Positions 10,624 to 20,221 of a DNA stretch of 64,000 nt are shown in pieces. How positions within the stretch are numbered: the stretch's first letter is position 1; every line of letters begins with the position of its first letter. Position numbers and translations under genes: made by a program. The stretch comes from Chrysemys picta bellii (Eukaryota > Chordata > Testudines > Emydidae): the NCBI RefSeq assembly GCF_011386835.1, contig NC_088800.1, positions 12,796,572 to 12,860,571 on the forward strand. The letters are read 5' to 3'. Below the pieces are notes generated by a model, which worked only from the letters and a program-made list of their open reading frames with translations, had not been told where the DNA came from and made no database searches.

Positions 10624-11913
10624 TATGGTCCTAAGGACCTGGGAATAAATGGGGAACTCAGGCAGAATGATTGCACTCAACGGAGTAACATTCCCTGGAG
10701 TAGATTTGGTCTTACAGAAGATTGGGGCAGGGGGCAGGGTACATTGAACATCTGGAAGATGTGAATAAAATAGATGAACAAAAGGCAGGTATGTTGGGTC
10801 GGATGGCCTTTTCGCTTCCTGATATTTCCTATGTGCTTTTGCTTGTAGGACAGTTGCTGCTTTATCTATAGATATCACTGCCCTGGCAAATGGCAATCAA
10901 ATGATACAGAAAGAAAATTCCCATTGGTTCATATAGCATTTGCTTTGTTAAATAAACAGAAGTAGAGATAGCTCACCTACCATTTAAAATGACTTACCCT
11001 ATGAGTTAAAAAATGAGTCACCACACCTAAAATAATAACAATGGGATTTTCCTATTCAAAGAGAAGGGTGGGGGGACATATACACACTAGCTGTGTGAGT
11101 GATCTATGGCTGCTGGAAATTCTGCAAAGTCAAAGCAAAAGGTGGATTTAGGAACCCACAGAATCTTCGAACGTGGCATTGAAAATGCGCGCTGAATATT
11201 TCACTGGGTGCTGCCAGCACAGAAAGTGGGTGGGTGTTTGCGCTCAGTGTCTTTCAAAGTACCCCCACGGGTTTTGTCCATCAATTTAAAATTCATAGCA
11301 CCATCTGGTTCCCCCCCTTCTCCCTCACACCTAGTCCCTCTGCTAAACTGAAGTCTTCAATAGAGGAAGCCAAATTAATCCTTTGCCATTAAATGAAAAG
11401 CTGTTCATTTTGGCTCACGTCAGATAAAATTACTGCTGTGTTTACAAATGAGGAGACAATCATCACACTGCACCAGGCTCTACCTTTGCAGCTAGATAGA
11501 GCACCAGAGGTGCAAATACTGCAAAGAAGATATTGGCCAACACTGACTGGAATATTGGCTGTGTTTGTGCCTCTTTCGTGCCTGCTGATTCTATTGAACT
11601 TGCAGGCAGAAATGTTGCAGAAAATCTTAAGAAAAATATTACAGAATATTCATGAGAAGCAGATTAGGGTCAAAATCATGAACAGCGGCACCAAAAAACT
11701 GATTCTAAGTGTCCAGCTACACAACAAGCTTAACCACAGCAGTACAAAGTTTTCTGGCTTGGTTAAGAGCATCTGTGATCTAATGTGGTTGTTTGCAGCA
11801 TTGTCAGGACAGTGTACTTACGGAGATACGTTCATAAATCATGTGACGGCCTAAGTCATATGCTGCCTGGTTAGGTTTGTAGGCCCAAGGCACAGAAGAG
11901 GGTGGGCCATCAG
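10624..11913. other. Unannotated intron sequence
   Basis: No gene or repeat is supported. A 153-codon open frame on the plus strand at 11393-11854 has no recognisable domain and is AT-biased. I treat it as chance. Confidence 0.35.
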
Positions 11914-12459
11914 TAGGGCCCTACCAAATTCACAGCCATGAAAAACGTGTCACGGACCATGAAATCTGGTCTTTCGTGTGCTTTTACTCTATACTATACA
12001 GATTTCATGGGGAGAGACCAGCGTTTCTCAAATTGGGGGTCCTGACCCAAAAGGGAATTGCAGGGGGTCACAAGGTTATTTTAGAGGGTCACGGTATTGC
12101 CACCCTTACTTCTGTGCTGACATCAGAGCTGGGTGGCATACTATACCATACTACCCTTACTTCTGCTCTGCTCCTGCTGCCAGAGCTGGGTTCCCGGCCA
12201 GCAGCTGCCACTCTCCAGCTGCTCAGCTCTGAAGGCAGCACCACCACCAGCTACAGCGCAGAAGTAAGAGTAGCAGTACCGCAACCCCCCCTGCAATAAC
12301 CTTGCAATCTCCCCAGAACTCCTTCTTGGGGCAGGACCCCTACAATTACAACTCCATGAAATTTCAGATTTATATAGCTGAAATCATGAAATTTACCATT
12401 TTTAAAATCCTATGACTGTGAAATTGACCAAAATGAACCGTGAATTTGGTAGGACCCTA
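11914..12459. mobile_element. DNA transposon with TAGGGCCCTACC ends, probably composite
   Basis: The left end TAGGGCCCTACCAAATTCAC is mirrored on the right by GTGAATTTGGTAGGACCCTA, giving about 20 bp of inverted terminal repeat. TA at each edge is compatible with a Tc1/mariner-superfamily target. An inner pair (AGCGTTTCTCAAATTGGGGG, with complementary GGGGCAGGACCCCTA-like sequence near 12330-12345) indicates an inner inverted block or a second nested unit. No transposase is present. Confidence 0.6.
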
Positions 12460-12889
12460 GGCCTCAGGGAGACATTCATGGGTTTACATATGTTTATCCA
12501 GAAAAAATGTGAGTGGTAAGAAGATACTGAATTCTCTCGAGATGATAATTAGGATTCATTGAAACAACAGGTAAATAATGACAGAGACAAAGCTGTTGGG
12601 CCAGTATATGTTTCAAAGGGATAATAAACCCTGATATTCACCAAAGCAAAGGCCAGTGTATTGTTACATAATCCATTTTAAACCAACTCACACAGCTAGG
12701 CTTGAATTCCTATCTACCTGCATAAACTACCAGCAGACTTTTTAATTTTGGCTCTAACATTCTGAACAGGAGATCGGAGTAAAAGTCCAGAGGATAGTAT
12801 TATATTTAAATTATTACTATTAATTTGTAGAAAGAAAGGGCAGCTTTGTACCTAAAAGCTCTGAAGTCTGTTCTCAGCACTGATGTGGA

Positions 12890-13050
12890 CTCTTTTGCAG
12901 CCTTGTACAAATCACTCAGTTTCTCCTTGTCTCAGTTTCCTCTTCTGCAAAGTGATGACAATAAGCCTACTTCACTGGAGATATGCAAAGCTTAAACTAT
13001 TTGAGCTCCTCATAGGAAAGGTGCTAACTATGTAAGTGAAAGATATTATA
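12890..13050 (+). repeat. MIR-like SINE fragment
   Basis: The words CAAATCACTCAGTTTCTCC, GTCTCAGTTTCCTCTTCTGC and AAAGTGATGACAATAAGCC match the 3' half of MIR-type SINEs. It is old and has no clear tRNA head. Confidence 0.55.
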
Positions 13051-13143
13051 ATGCATCTTTTATAGTATTTATACACTTACTGCCCTGTGTGAATAACTGA
13101 TAATATTAACCCCCTGAGATGCTAGTAATAGCAATAATGAATG

Positions 13144-13306
13144 CAGGGCTGGCTCTAGGCACCAGCGCCCCAAGCCTTTTCAAGGTGTGGCATTCGAGCG
13201 CTTGGGGTGGTACTCCGTCGGGGTTTTTTTTTGCTTCGGCGGTGGCACTCCGGCTTTTTTTTTTTTTTTTTTGCTTGGGGCGGCAAAAAACCCAGAGCCG
13301 GCCCTG
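13144..13306. mobile_element. Non-autonomous hAT element, CAGGGCCGGC-type ends
   Basis: The left end CAGGGCTGGCTCTAGGCACC and the right end complementary to CAGGGCCGGCTCTGGG form the inverted termini. A perfect 8-bp duplication AATGAATG lies at 13136-13143 and 13307-13314. The 163-bp body contains long T and A runs and CTTGGGGCGGC motifs. Three other elements with similar ends but different centres occur at 23942, 26362 and 51632. Confidence 0.9.
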
Positions 13307-13500
13307 AATGAATGCACATAGTACCTCCAATCAATATGTATTCATTGAAGGTATAATCTGATTGGTTGATATTCCTCCAGATGCCAGTATTGCTCACTTT
13401 TCAAGTGAATAGAAATTTACTGACTCACCACAGACCTGTTTTCAGCCAGTCATGAGGCAGGCATTTTCTCATCTGTTGCAGTGGATTTAATACATTTAAT

Positions 13501-13545
13501 TTATTTATCATTATTATTATTATTATTATTATCATTTTATTTATT
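13501..13545. repeat. (ATT)n microsatellite
   Basis: About eight tandem ATT units with flanking ATTT interruptions. Confidence 0.9.
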
Positions 13546-13990
13546 ACAGCATCAGACTCAGCTAAAGCAGAAATGTCTGGTGAATAAGTGGAAATAACCT
13601 GGTGAGAAATTAGCAAACTTCTCAGCCCACAAAATTTTAAAAATAAATGCCATCAATGTGCTAAAATATTCACTGCTGTGGGTGTGGGTTTTTAATTTCC
13701 CCAGCACTTATCTTTGAAGTAACATTTCACATCAAGGGAAAACCCAAATACTTGTTCTTTACCATTAGGAATAACTGGGGTTAAAACAGCTGTTCATTTG
13801 TATCTGAAGTAGAACTGTTTATTTTCAGCACAAAATTGAAATGTTTTATGAAATCTCAGAGGTGTCACATGGATTTCTCACATTTCAAGAAACTCTATGG
13901 GCATTTGTTTGTTTGCAGTTTTTACTCAAGCTGACTGCAATTTTGGTAAATTTTCCACTTTTTCTGAAGGGGGAAAAACATGCAAAACAC

Positions 13991-14128
13991 CAGGGACACT
14001 GGAACAATTTTTTATAGTGCAGGTTCTGACAGCCATTGAACCAAACTGTAAACCCTGTATATAATGGAAACCACTTCAAGCCAGGGGGTGCAGCAGCATC
14101 CCCTGCACCCCCAGTTCCAGCACCTATG
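13991..14128. mobile_element. Short hAT-like element with perfect 8-bp duplication
   Basis: The ends are CAGGGACACTGGAAC and the complement of CATAGGTGCTGGAAC. CAAAACAC occurs immediately outside both ends (13983-13990 and 14129-14136). The 138-bp body has no coding capacity. A second copy in the opposite orientation is at 25539-25662, where the CTTGAAGTGGTTTCCA and ACAGGGTTTACAGTTTGGTT blocks are shared. Confidence 0.85.
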
Positions 14129-14899
14129 CAAAACACTGGGACTTAAAGGCAAAACATCCTTTCGGCAAAAGCCAAAGTTCACCAATTTAGGCAGTGCCAC
14201 TTTTAGCTCTTGCAATTTGTCTGTCTTCTTTTCTTAAATGGTTTGATTATTTCTCCTGTTCATTTTCCATTCGCCCACTCCCCTCCACCCATGACCAAGA
14301 GAGCGAGAGTCACTTTCATATGTGCAAACATTAGCTGCTGCCTGGAAGCAACCTTAGCTCTGTCTGGAATGACCTAATCATGTTTCCTTATCAAAAATAT
14401 GACTAGAACAGTCACCAGAGAATAAATATGAACCCTTGTGCTGATTCTATTTGTATGTAGAAAAGGTAAGGGATAGTAACTCCTGCGTATATAATGACCC
14501 AGGGGCCATGGTAATTTGAGTGAAAGCCATGCCCACTCTCATCAAACCTCTGCTCATTTCTCAGAGACACACTCTTGCAGATTATCACTGCACATTAGGC
14601 ACAGATTGAGCCAAAAGAGCTCTTTGATTGCTACCATTATTCTGACAAGTCAGTCTACAAGTATCCTTGACCCTTGAGCGTTAACAAGACTAATTTGCCA
14701 GAGTACAACCCCTCGAACATCAAAGAATTAGAATACCCAGAAGGAAATGAGCCTGTGGCAGAAGCTCTGGGCATCGTGAATAGGTTTGGCTACTGCCTCC
14801 TTTTTTGAGTAGTTGGTGTGTGGCCAGAGAAATTGAGCCAGGAAAGGTTCTGAGGAAGCTTATTTTTTTGTATCCATCATTAGCACCTTTATAGTTCTC

Positions 14900-14987
14900 C
14901 TCTTCAGGTGATGGTAATAGCCATCTGAAGGTGCATAGCTGCCATCCTGATACCGGTGACAGAGAGAGAGAGATGACTCTTCAGGTG
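14900..14987 (-). repeat. SV2B: Intronic copy of a 45-bp piece of SV2B exon 2, flanked by an 11-bp direct repeat
   Basis: Positions 14913-14957 match 19054-19098 at 44 of 45 bases, in the same orientation as the gene. The only difference is 14939 against 19080, which would change residue Asn35 to Ser. The copied piece corresponds to codons 29-44 of SV2B. It is followed by a GA-rich run at 14960-14973. CTCTTCAGGTG stands at 14900-14910 and again at 14977-14987, so the copy plus GA run is bracketed by an 11-bp direct repeat. This resembles a templated insertion or short retroposed fragment. On the minus strand the GA run becomes a pyrimidine tract before TATCAG at 14947, so a cryptic splice acceptor is conceivable. 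I treat it as non-coding. Confidence 0.85.
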
Positions 14988-17900
14988 CTAAACTCCAGCT
15001 GTGCCTGCTCTAACATGCCATACCCTCCCTGGGTGCTCAGAAGAGGAGAAATCCTACACCGCGGACACAGAACCCTCCAGAGCCAGAGGGTATTTGTGTC
15101 ATTGAATATTCATTATTCCTACTCCTGCACATCTCTGCAGGCTAAGTGTTTGCTAAGCCATTCTTAGCACAATTCCTTTTCACACCGATTTATCTCAGAG
15201 CCCTAGAATCCAAGCCGACTCCTCCGACATGCATTAAGCCTGCTGCAGGAGGGAAACCACGACAGTTGAGACGATATAAGCCAAACCTTTTTTATTTAAA
15301 AAAAAAAATGACCTGGATCTGAGAACCTCTTCCTGTCCCACATCAACCAGTAGCAGTAGGGAAATACTCCACTTTCCTCTGCACCTCCCCTATCTGGCTC
15401 TTCATTGAGCTGCACCAGCCTCAAGCTCTGAAAACAAGCTCCGAAATCTGACTCCCCAAACAACTAGGAAAGGGGTGTGGGAAAACTGCAAAAAGGCCCC
15501 TTTTAACCTTAAAGAGAACTCCCAGTGAGAAGGAACTAGGAGGAAAATGCCATCCCCCTTCATTAAAAATTGCAGGCAGATGAACCTGACCTGGTCTATA
15601 AGCGGTAATTGGATAAACGTGCAAAAAGTTTGCTTGCCTAGCCAAGCTCACTCTGTGAACATTGAGTCAGGTAAGTATTGGGTTGGGAAAAACAGAAGAA
15701 CAAGCTTCCTCGTGAGACTTCTGGTACTCTCTCACTCTGGATGGGCCAGTAATGCTTCAAAGATATTTGGGTGGGGGGGACATATCAGTGCTTCTGACTC
15801 TGGTGCATGTTAGACTGAGCTCCACCAAGATAGACATTTCTAGGGTCAGATTTTTAAAATAAAGGGCCCGTTGTTCAAAGGTTCCCACCACCCAACATGC
15901 TGAAAATCTGGCCAGAAGCCTCCCAATGGGAGCTGCTGAAAATCTGACCCTGAACTCTTTTGACATTTTGGCCCTAGAAAATTGAATACGCTTTCGGAGC
16001 GTGGGGGGAGACTAATTAGCTAAATAAATAAATGCCCAGCCCCCAAGTCCAGCTGATGTACAATTAGTGCAGGACTTGGGAGTGGGACTGGAGAGAGAAA
16101 GGTGGCTCTGAGCTAAGCTACACCAGCCAGAGAGGTCCTTATAAGGGCAGCTGTCTGTTCCCTTTGTACTGCTAAAGTGGCATATGGGGGATGGATCTGA
16201 CTCAAGCTTTCAAGTTAATTTCAGTTGGGGTAAACTGGTTAGGATCACAGGCCAGGATATAAGCTACAAGCCCAGGAGATTTCTCACCACCACTATAGAT
16301 GCACACACTACCCAACCATCCCAATTCAGATCAAGCCTGGATTCCTAGGGGCCTGGGAAAGTCTATATCTTATTTGAGTTTTCAGGAAAAAGTTATTTTA
16401 TCCAAACTATTCCACTCAACTTCAACCTCAGTTAAAATAAATAAACCTTTGCTTAATGCCCAAGGGGACAGGTCAGGAGTGAAACCAAGTGCATATTGTT
16501 ACAGGTTGACTCTTTAATCTCATGTGGGACATTAAATTCATTCCCCAGATTTAGGAGGAATCCTCCATAGGCTACTTTTGACCCAGTACACATTAGCAAA
16601 CAGCTTCAGCTGAGAATCCGGTGTCCAAAGGGAAATGACTGCACAGCTTCTCTGCTAATTAGGACTTTGGGCAAAGAGACATGGAGTCTGGACAAAGAGA
16701 AGAACATTAGTGAGAAGGGCAGCATCAGGGGAGACAATGTGGCAGCTTGCAAATTGCTGTGGAAGCCTAAGATCAGCAGCGGCGGAACACTGAGGCGTGG
16801 GGGGAAGGTACATGATAAGAAAAGAGACCTACACAGGCACCAAGAATAGAACTGAGCTGCAGCCACCTCTGCCTCTGGATGGAGAAAATAAAAAGCCAAT
16901 TGATGCATAAAGTTTCCTGGTTTTATGAGTGTTAAACCAGATAGAGCTAAATCCTGTACTTCTTACGCAGATGAAATTCCCATTGATTTTGGTGGGCATT
17001 TTACCTGAGTAAGGAGTGCAGAACCGAGCCCTTATAGATCAGCAGGTTGTTATTTCAGATAGGCCTTTCAGTCCACTTGCATCATACCAACCACTGAGGA
17101 AGCAGAATCCTATCAGTCAAGGAGCTTTCAGTTCAAAGAGATACACAATACAATGCAGGTTCATACTGAGCCAACTGGACAAAAGTTGGACTTCCTACCA
17201 AACCATGCAGTTTGAGGGTTGATTAATATTGACTAGACGTCACGGGAAAATGAGGTTTTTAGGAGAGATTTAAAAGAGGAGAAAAGATAGGGATGGAGTT
17301 GCAGGCATAAGGGGTAGCACCGAGGAAGGGATACCTGTGAAAACCTGAAGCTGTGTCACCAGATGGAAAGGAAATGCACCAACTAGATGCTCCATTGTTC
17401 AGTAGCCCCCAGGTGACAGAGAGAGAGAGAGAGAGAGGACTCAAAACTGTTACAAATGCCTCCAATTTATACTAACACTGATTCCAGCTGGTAACTCTAT
17501 AAAGCTCACTGAGACTTTGCAGAATTTCGGCTATCATCACGCTGGGAATGGATTCGCAGTGGAGAGGAAAGAAAGATGCAAGGAATCAGAGACATTCCAT
17601 TGTGATTAGACTGTCCTTTAGGGTGTTTAAATTAAACTCTTTCCATTTCCCGACCCTAATCTAGCACTGGTCCCATCATTACCCTTCGGAATGCTCTGCG
17701 ACTGTCAGCGTGAGAGCCGTCGTTTCTGCAGATCCTGCTATCTGAAGGAACCTTTCTGTGTCTCTCCACAAAAAATAACATTTAGTCAAAAACTGAATTT
17801 TCCATCCAAAAAATGTTGCAGCAAGCCCTGCCCAAGAGTGCTCTTCTCTGCAGAGAAGCCCTGTGTCTCTTGTCTTCCTTCCTAGGTCTCTCCTCATTCT

Positions 17901-18669
17901 CATCTATCCATTCCTCTTCAAGCCTGATCAGAAAGTTTCTCTTTCCTCCTCATTTCTACGCCACTCAGATACCACAGTGATGGGCATTAGATTAGATTTG
18001 ATTAGATAGGAGACTCCCGTACATAAGAAAATATGTCTAAGGGAAGCTCACCCTCCTGTGAATGGAAATGAACTGGGATGGAGGCAGATACACAGAAATG
18101 ATCCTCTGGGACATAGGTTCTGCTCACCCACTTAGCAGTTTAATATACAGTTAAACTGACTCATCTACTTTAGGCTCCATCAGACCTGTTTTGTGAACTT
18201 CTCATTACAGTTGAGCTACTAAAAGGGTTGAAATCTAGTTCCCTGAGTGCTCGGATTGGGAATGTCTCCATGCATGTTTGTCCTTTACATCAGTCTAATA
18301 TTTTTGTATAAATAAACCTGCTCTCTGGAAACTGCAGACTAGGCTGCCTGGCAGAGGAGGTAATTCAAGTTGAGGTGCCAGGTTTGTCCTGGGCTGTGAG
18401 TACAGGAGCTGTGAGCACATTTGGCAGCTGGGTATGGGCATGATTCCATTATATTGCTCTTGAGAAGCCCCGTTCTCATCAGCACATGGAAGGGCATGGA
18501 CAGGGTCTGGAATCAGCTCCATCTAGCCATCCTCAGCCCCATGAGAGTGAGTCAGGATGGGGAAAATGGGGGGGGGGGATCGTGAATGAACCCACCCTAT
18601 GGAATAAGCTATGTTTGAATCCATCCTGGCTGCATAATGTCTGAAGGAAGGCTGTTCAGTGGTACTTAC
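14988..18669. other. Unannotated intron sequence
   Basis: No complete element is supported. Fragments of short palindromic families are recognisable at about 15837-15960 (GCTGAAAATCTGACCC words) and 16941-17032 (AAATCCTGTACTTCTTACGC with CCATTGATTTTGGTGGG). A (GA)n run lies at 17417-17436 and a G run near 18570-18579. The right edge is the exon 2 donor. Confidence 0.4.
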
Positions 18670-19183
18670 CTAGCATCCCTTTGTTTGAGCTGGACAAGCA
18701 CATATCCTTCTCAGCACTGGGCAGAACAAAGCCAACCACAAACACCTCCACCCCATCCGCCATCAGTGCCAAGCCTAAAACAAAGAAGAGCATCCACTGG
18801 AAGCGCCCGTGGCCACACTCCTCGATGATGTTCTCATACTGGTGGGCAAGCTGTTCCTCATCCTCCATCCGCTCGGCTATGAGCTCAGCCTTGTCTCTAA
18901 ACTCATCGGCCATGGCAGGGACTTTCTTCTTCTGTTTGCCCTTAATGTCATCTGGGTGAGGGATGCCCTGGTACTCTCCTTCGTAGACCTCATCTTCCTC
19001 ATCATGGCCTTCCGTGGCATCGCTCTGGGCATCCTCTTCTTGGGTCCCATCACGGTAATAGCCATCTGAAGGTGCATAGTTGCCATCCTGATACCGGTAG
19101 TCATCTGACACCTGGTTCACCTCTCTAGCTATGTCCTTAGCCCCTTGATACAGATTTGCGTTGTTCCTATACCGATCATCCAT
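18670..19183 (-). CDS. SV2B: SV2B first coding exon (N-terminal cytoplasmic domain and TM1)
   Basis: This exon encodes residues 1-171 and the first base of Gly172 of synaptic vesicle glycoprotein 2B. Residues 1-25 form a basic/polar segment containing GAKDIAREV. Residues 26-44 match the usual SV2B start (DDYRYQDGNYAPSDGYYR). Residues 49-73 are strongly acidic (QSDATEGHDEEDEVYEGEY) and lead to the SV2B-specific GIPHPDD. Residues 97-123 are charged (AERMEDEEQLAHQYENI). TM1 spans about 129-152 (FFVLGLALMADGVEVFVVGF), followed by the short luminal loop PSAEKDMCL. The start at 19183 has purine at -3 and G at +4, and an in-frame TAG lies six codons upstream, so this is the first in-frame Met. The donor CTAG/GTAAGT is consensus. 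The HPDD and DEEDEV sequences favour SV2B over SV2A or SV2C. Confidence 0.97.
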
Positions 19184-19551
19184 TCTGAGTATATACTTCT
19201 ACACACAGTATAGCACGGTGTGTATAATCTTGAATATAGTTGCGTGTTTATTTATTTGTGCAATCTCTGCTACTAGCTACACAAACATAACTTCCCTCCG
19301 ATCTGGAATCTGATGCGCAGTGCACTGAGCTGGCTGTAAAATTTCAGGGGGGAGTTTCTTACAGGGCTTTTGGTAACGTTTCAGGTTTGAGCTAGACTTT
19401 GTTGACTTGCTTCTTTCAGTAGGAGGGAAGGTGTAGTTGGGATTATTGACTGGAGATCTGTGAGGGATCAGGAACTTTGTACAACTAGGAGCTAGGAAGA
19501 CTTGGCAGGTTGCTCTTTTTTCTGATCCATTGTGCTGATGAAGGTCATGCC
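19184..19551 (-). other. SV2B: Probable SV2B 5' UTR within exon 2
   Basis: On the minus strand a strong pyrimidine tract (GTTTCTCTTTCTTTCTCAG) ends at 19552, so the exon plausibly begins at 19551 with GGCATGACC. That gives 368 nt of 5' UTR before the start codon and an 882-bp exon. A much weaker candidate acceptor, CTCAG, lies only one base before the ATG and lacks a good pyrimidine tract. A non-coding first exon and promoter should lie further right and were not identified. Confidence 0.6.
19492..19548 (-). promoter_or_regulatory. Upstream open reading frame in the SV2B leader
   Basis: If the exon starts at 19551, the leader contains an ATG three bases in, followed by 17 more codons and a TAG. 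It also contains a second in-frame ATG at codon 7. The frame is closed well before the main start codon, so it could lower or tune SV2B translation. The peptide has no recognisable features. Confidence 0.45.
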
Positions 19552-19888
19552 CTGAGAAAGAAAGAGAAACAGCGATGAGACAATATTGAGTTGAGAGGAG
19601 AAAGGCAGTGAGTGAAATAGACAACATTGCTAACACACTCTTTTCTATCTGAAGGGTGAAAAAAGGAGATGGAACATTCAGAGACTGTTATTGCACCTTC
19701 TAAAGGGAGGCATGTAAAGGCTATTAGATGGGTTGGAGACCATGATTACTCTACTGATGTCCCAACTTGTGGCTGACACTGTCTTGAATCAGAGTATGTC
19801 ATTCCTAGAAGGCCGCAGCATTTGTTTCCATAGAGGACATCATGATAATGAGTGGTGCTGATTGATCAATGCCTTTAAGTCACTAGAG

Positions 19889-20221
19889 CAGTGTTTCCCA
19901 AACTTGGGACGCCGCTTGTGTAGGGAAAGCCCCTGGCGGGCCGGGCCAGTTTGTTTACCTGCCGCGTCCACAGGTCCGGCGGATCGCGGCTCCCTCTGGC
20001 TGCAGTTCGCTGCTCCAGGCCAATGGGAGCTGCTGGAAGCGGCGCGGGCTGAGGGATGTACTGGCCACCGCTTCCAGCAGCTCCCATTGGCCTGCAGCGG
20101 CAAACTGCAGCCAGTGGGAGCCATGATCGGCCGGACCTGCGGACGCGGCAGGCAAACAAACCGGCCCGGCCCGCCAGGGGCTTTCCCTACACAAGCGGCG
20201 TCCCAAGTTTGGGAAACACTG
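19889..20221. mobile_element. Full-length hairpin hAT-like element
   Basis: A 333-bp element whose two halves are near-complete reverse complements, able to form a stem of about 150 bp with a short loop near 20050-20070. The ends are CAGTGTTTCCCAAACTTGGG and its complement. The flanks are CACTAGAG (19881-19888) and CACGAGAG (20222-20229), an 8-bp duplication with one mismatch. Each arm holds one GGCCAATGGGAGC block. No protein is encoded. Confidence 0.9.

Larger units (their letters stand above)
1645..18669 (-). other. SV2B: SV2B intron between coding exons 2 and 3
   Basis: The intron runs on the minus strand from a consensus donor GTAAGT (18669-18664) to an acceptor with a pyrimidine tract and CTCTAG (ending 1645). 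It interrupts a glycine codon after its first base (phase 1). It is about 17.0 kb long and contains the MIR, CR1, hAT and hairpin elements listed separately. It also holds a short copied piece of the upstream exon near 14.9 kb. No other gene is visible inside it. Confidence 0.93.

Noticed and set aside
11393..11854. 153-codon plus-strand open frame
   Set aside because: No recognisable domain, no splice context, and it sits inside the SV2B intron on the opposite strand. Length is within chance for this much sequence.
13501..13545. CRISPR-like or origin-like repeat
   Set aside because: It is a simple ATT microsatellite in a vertebrate genome.
19277..19636. 119-codon minus-strand frame just upstream of the SV2B start
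   Set aside because: It crosses the predicted splice acceptor at 19552 and is better explained as 5' UTR plus intron. It is not in frame with SV2B.
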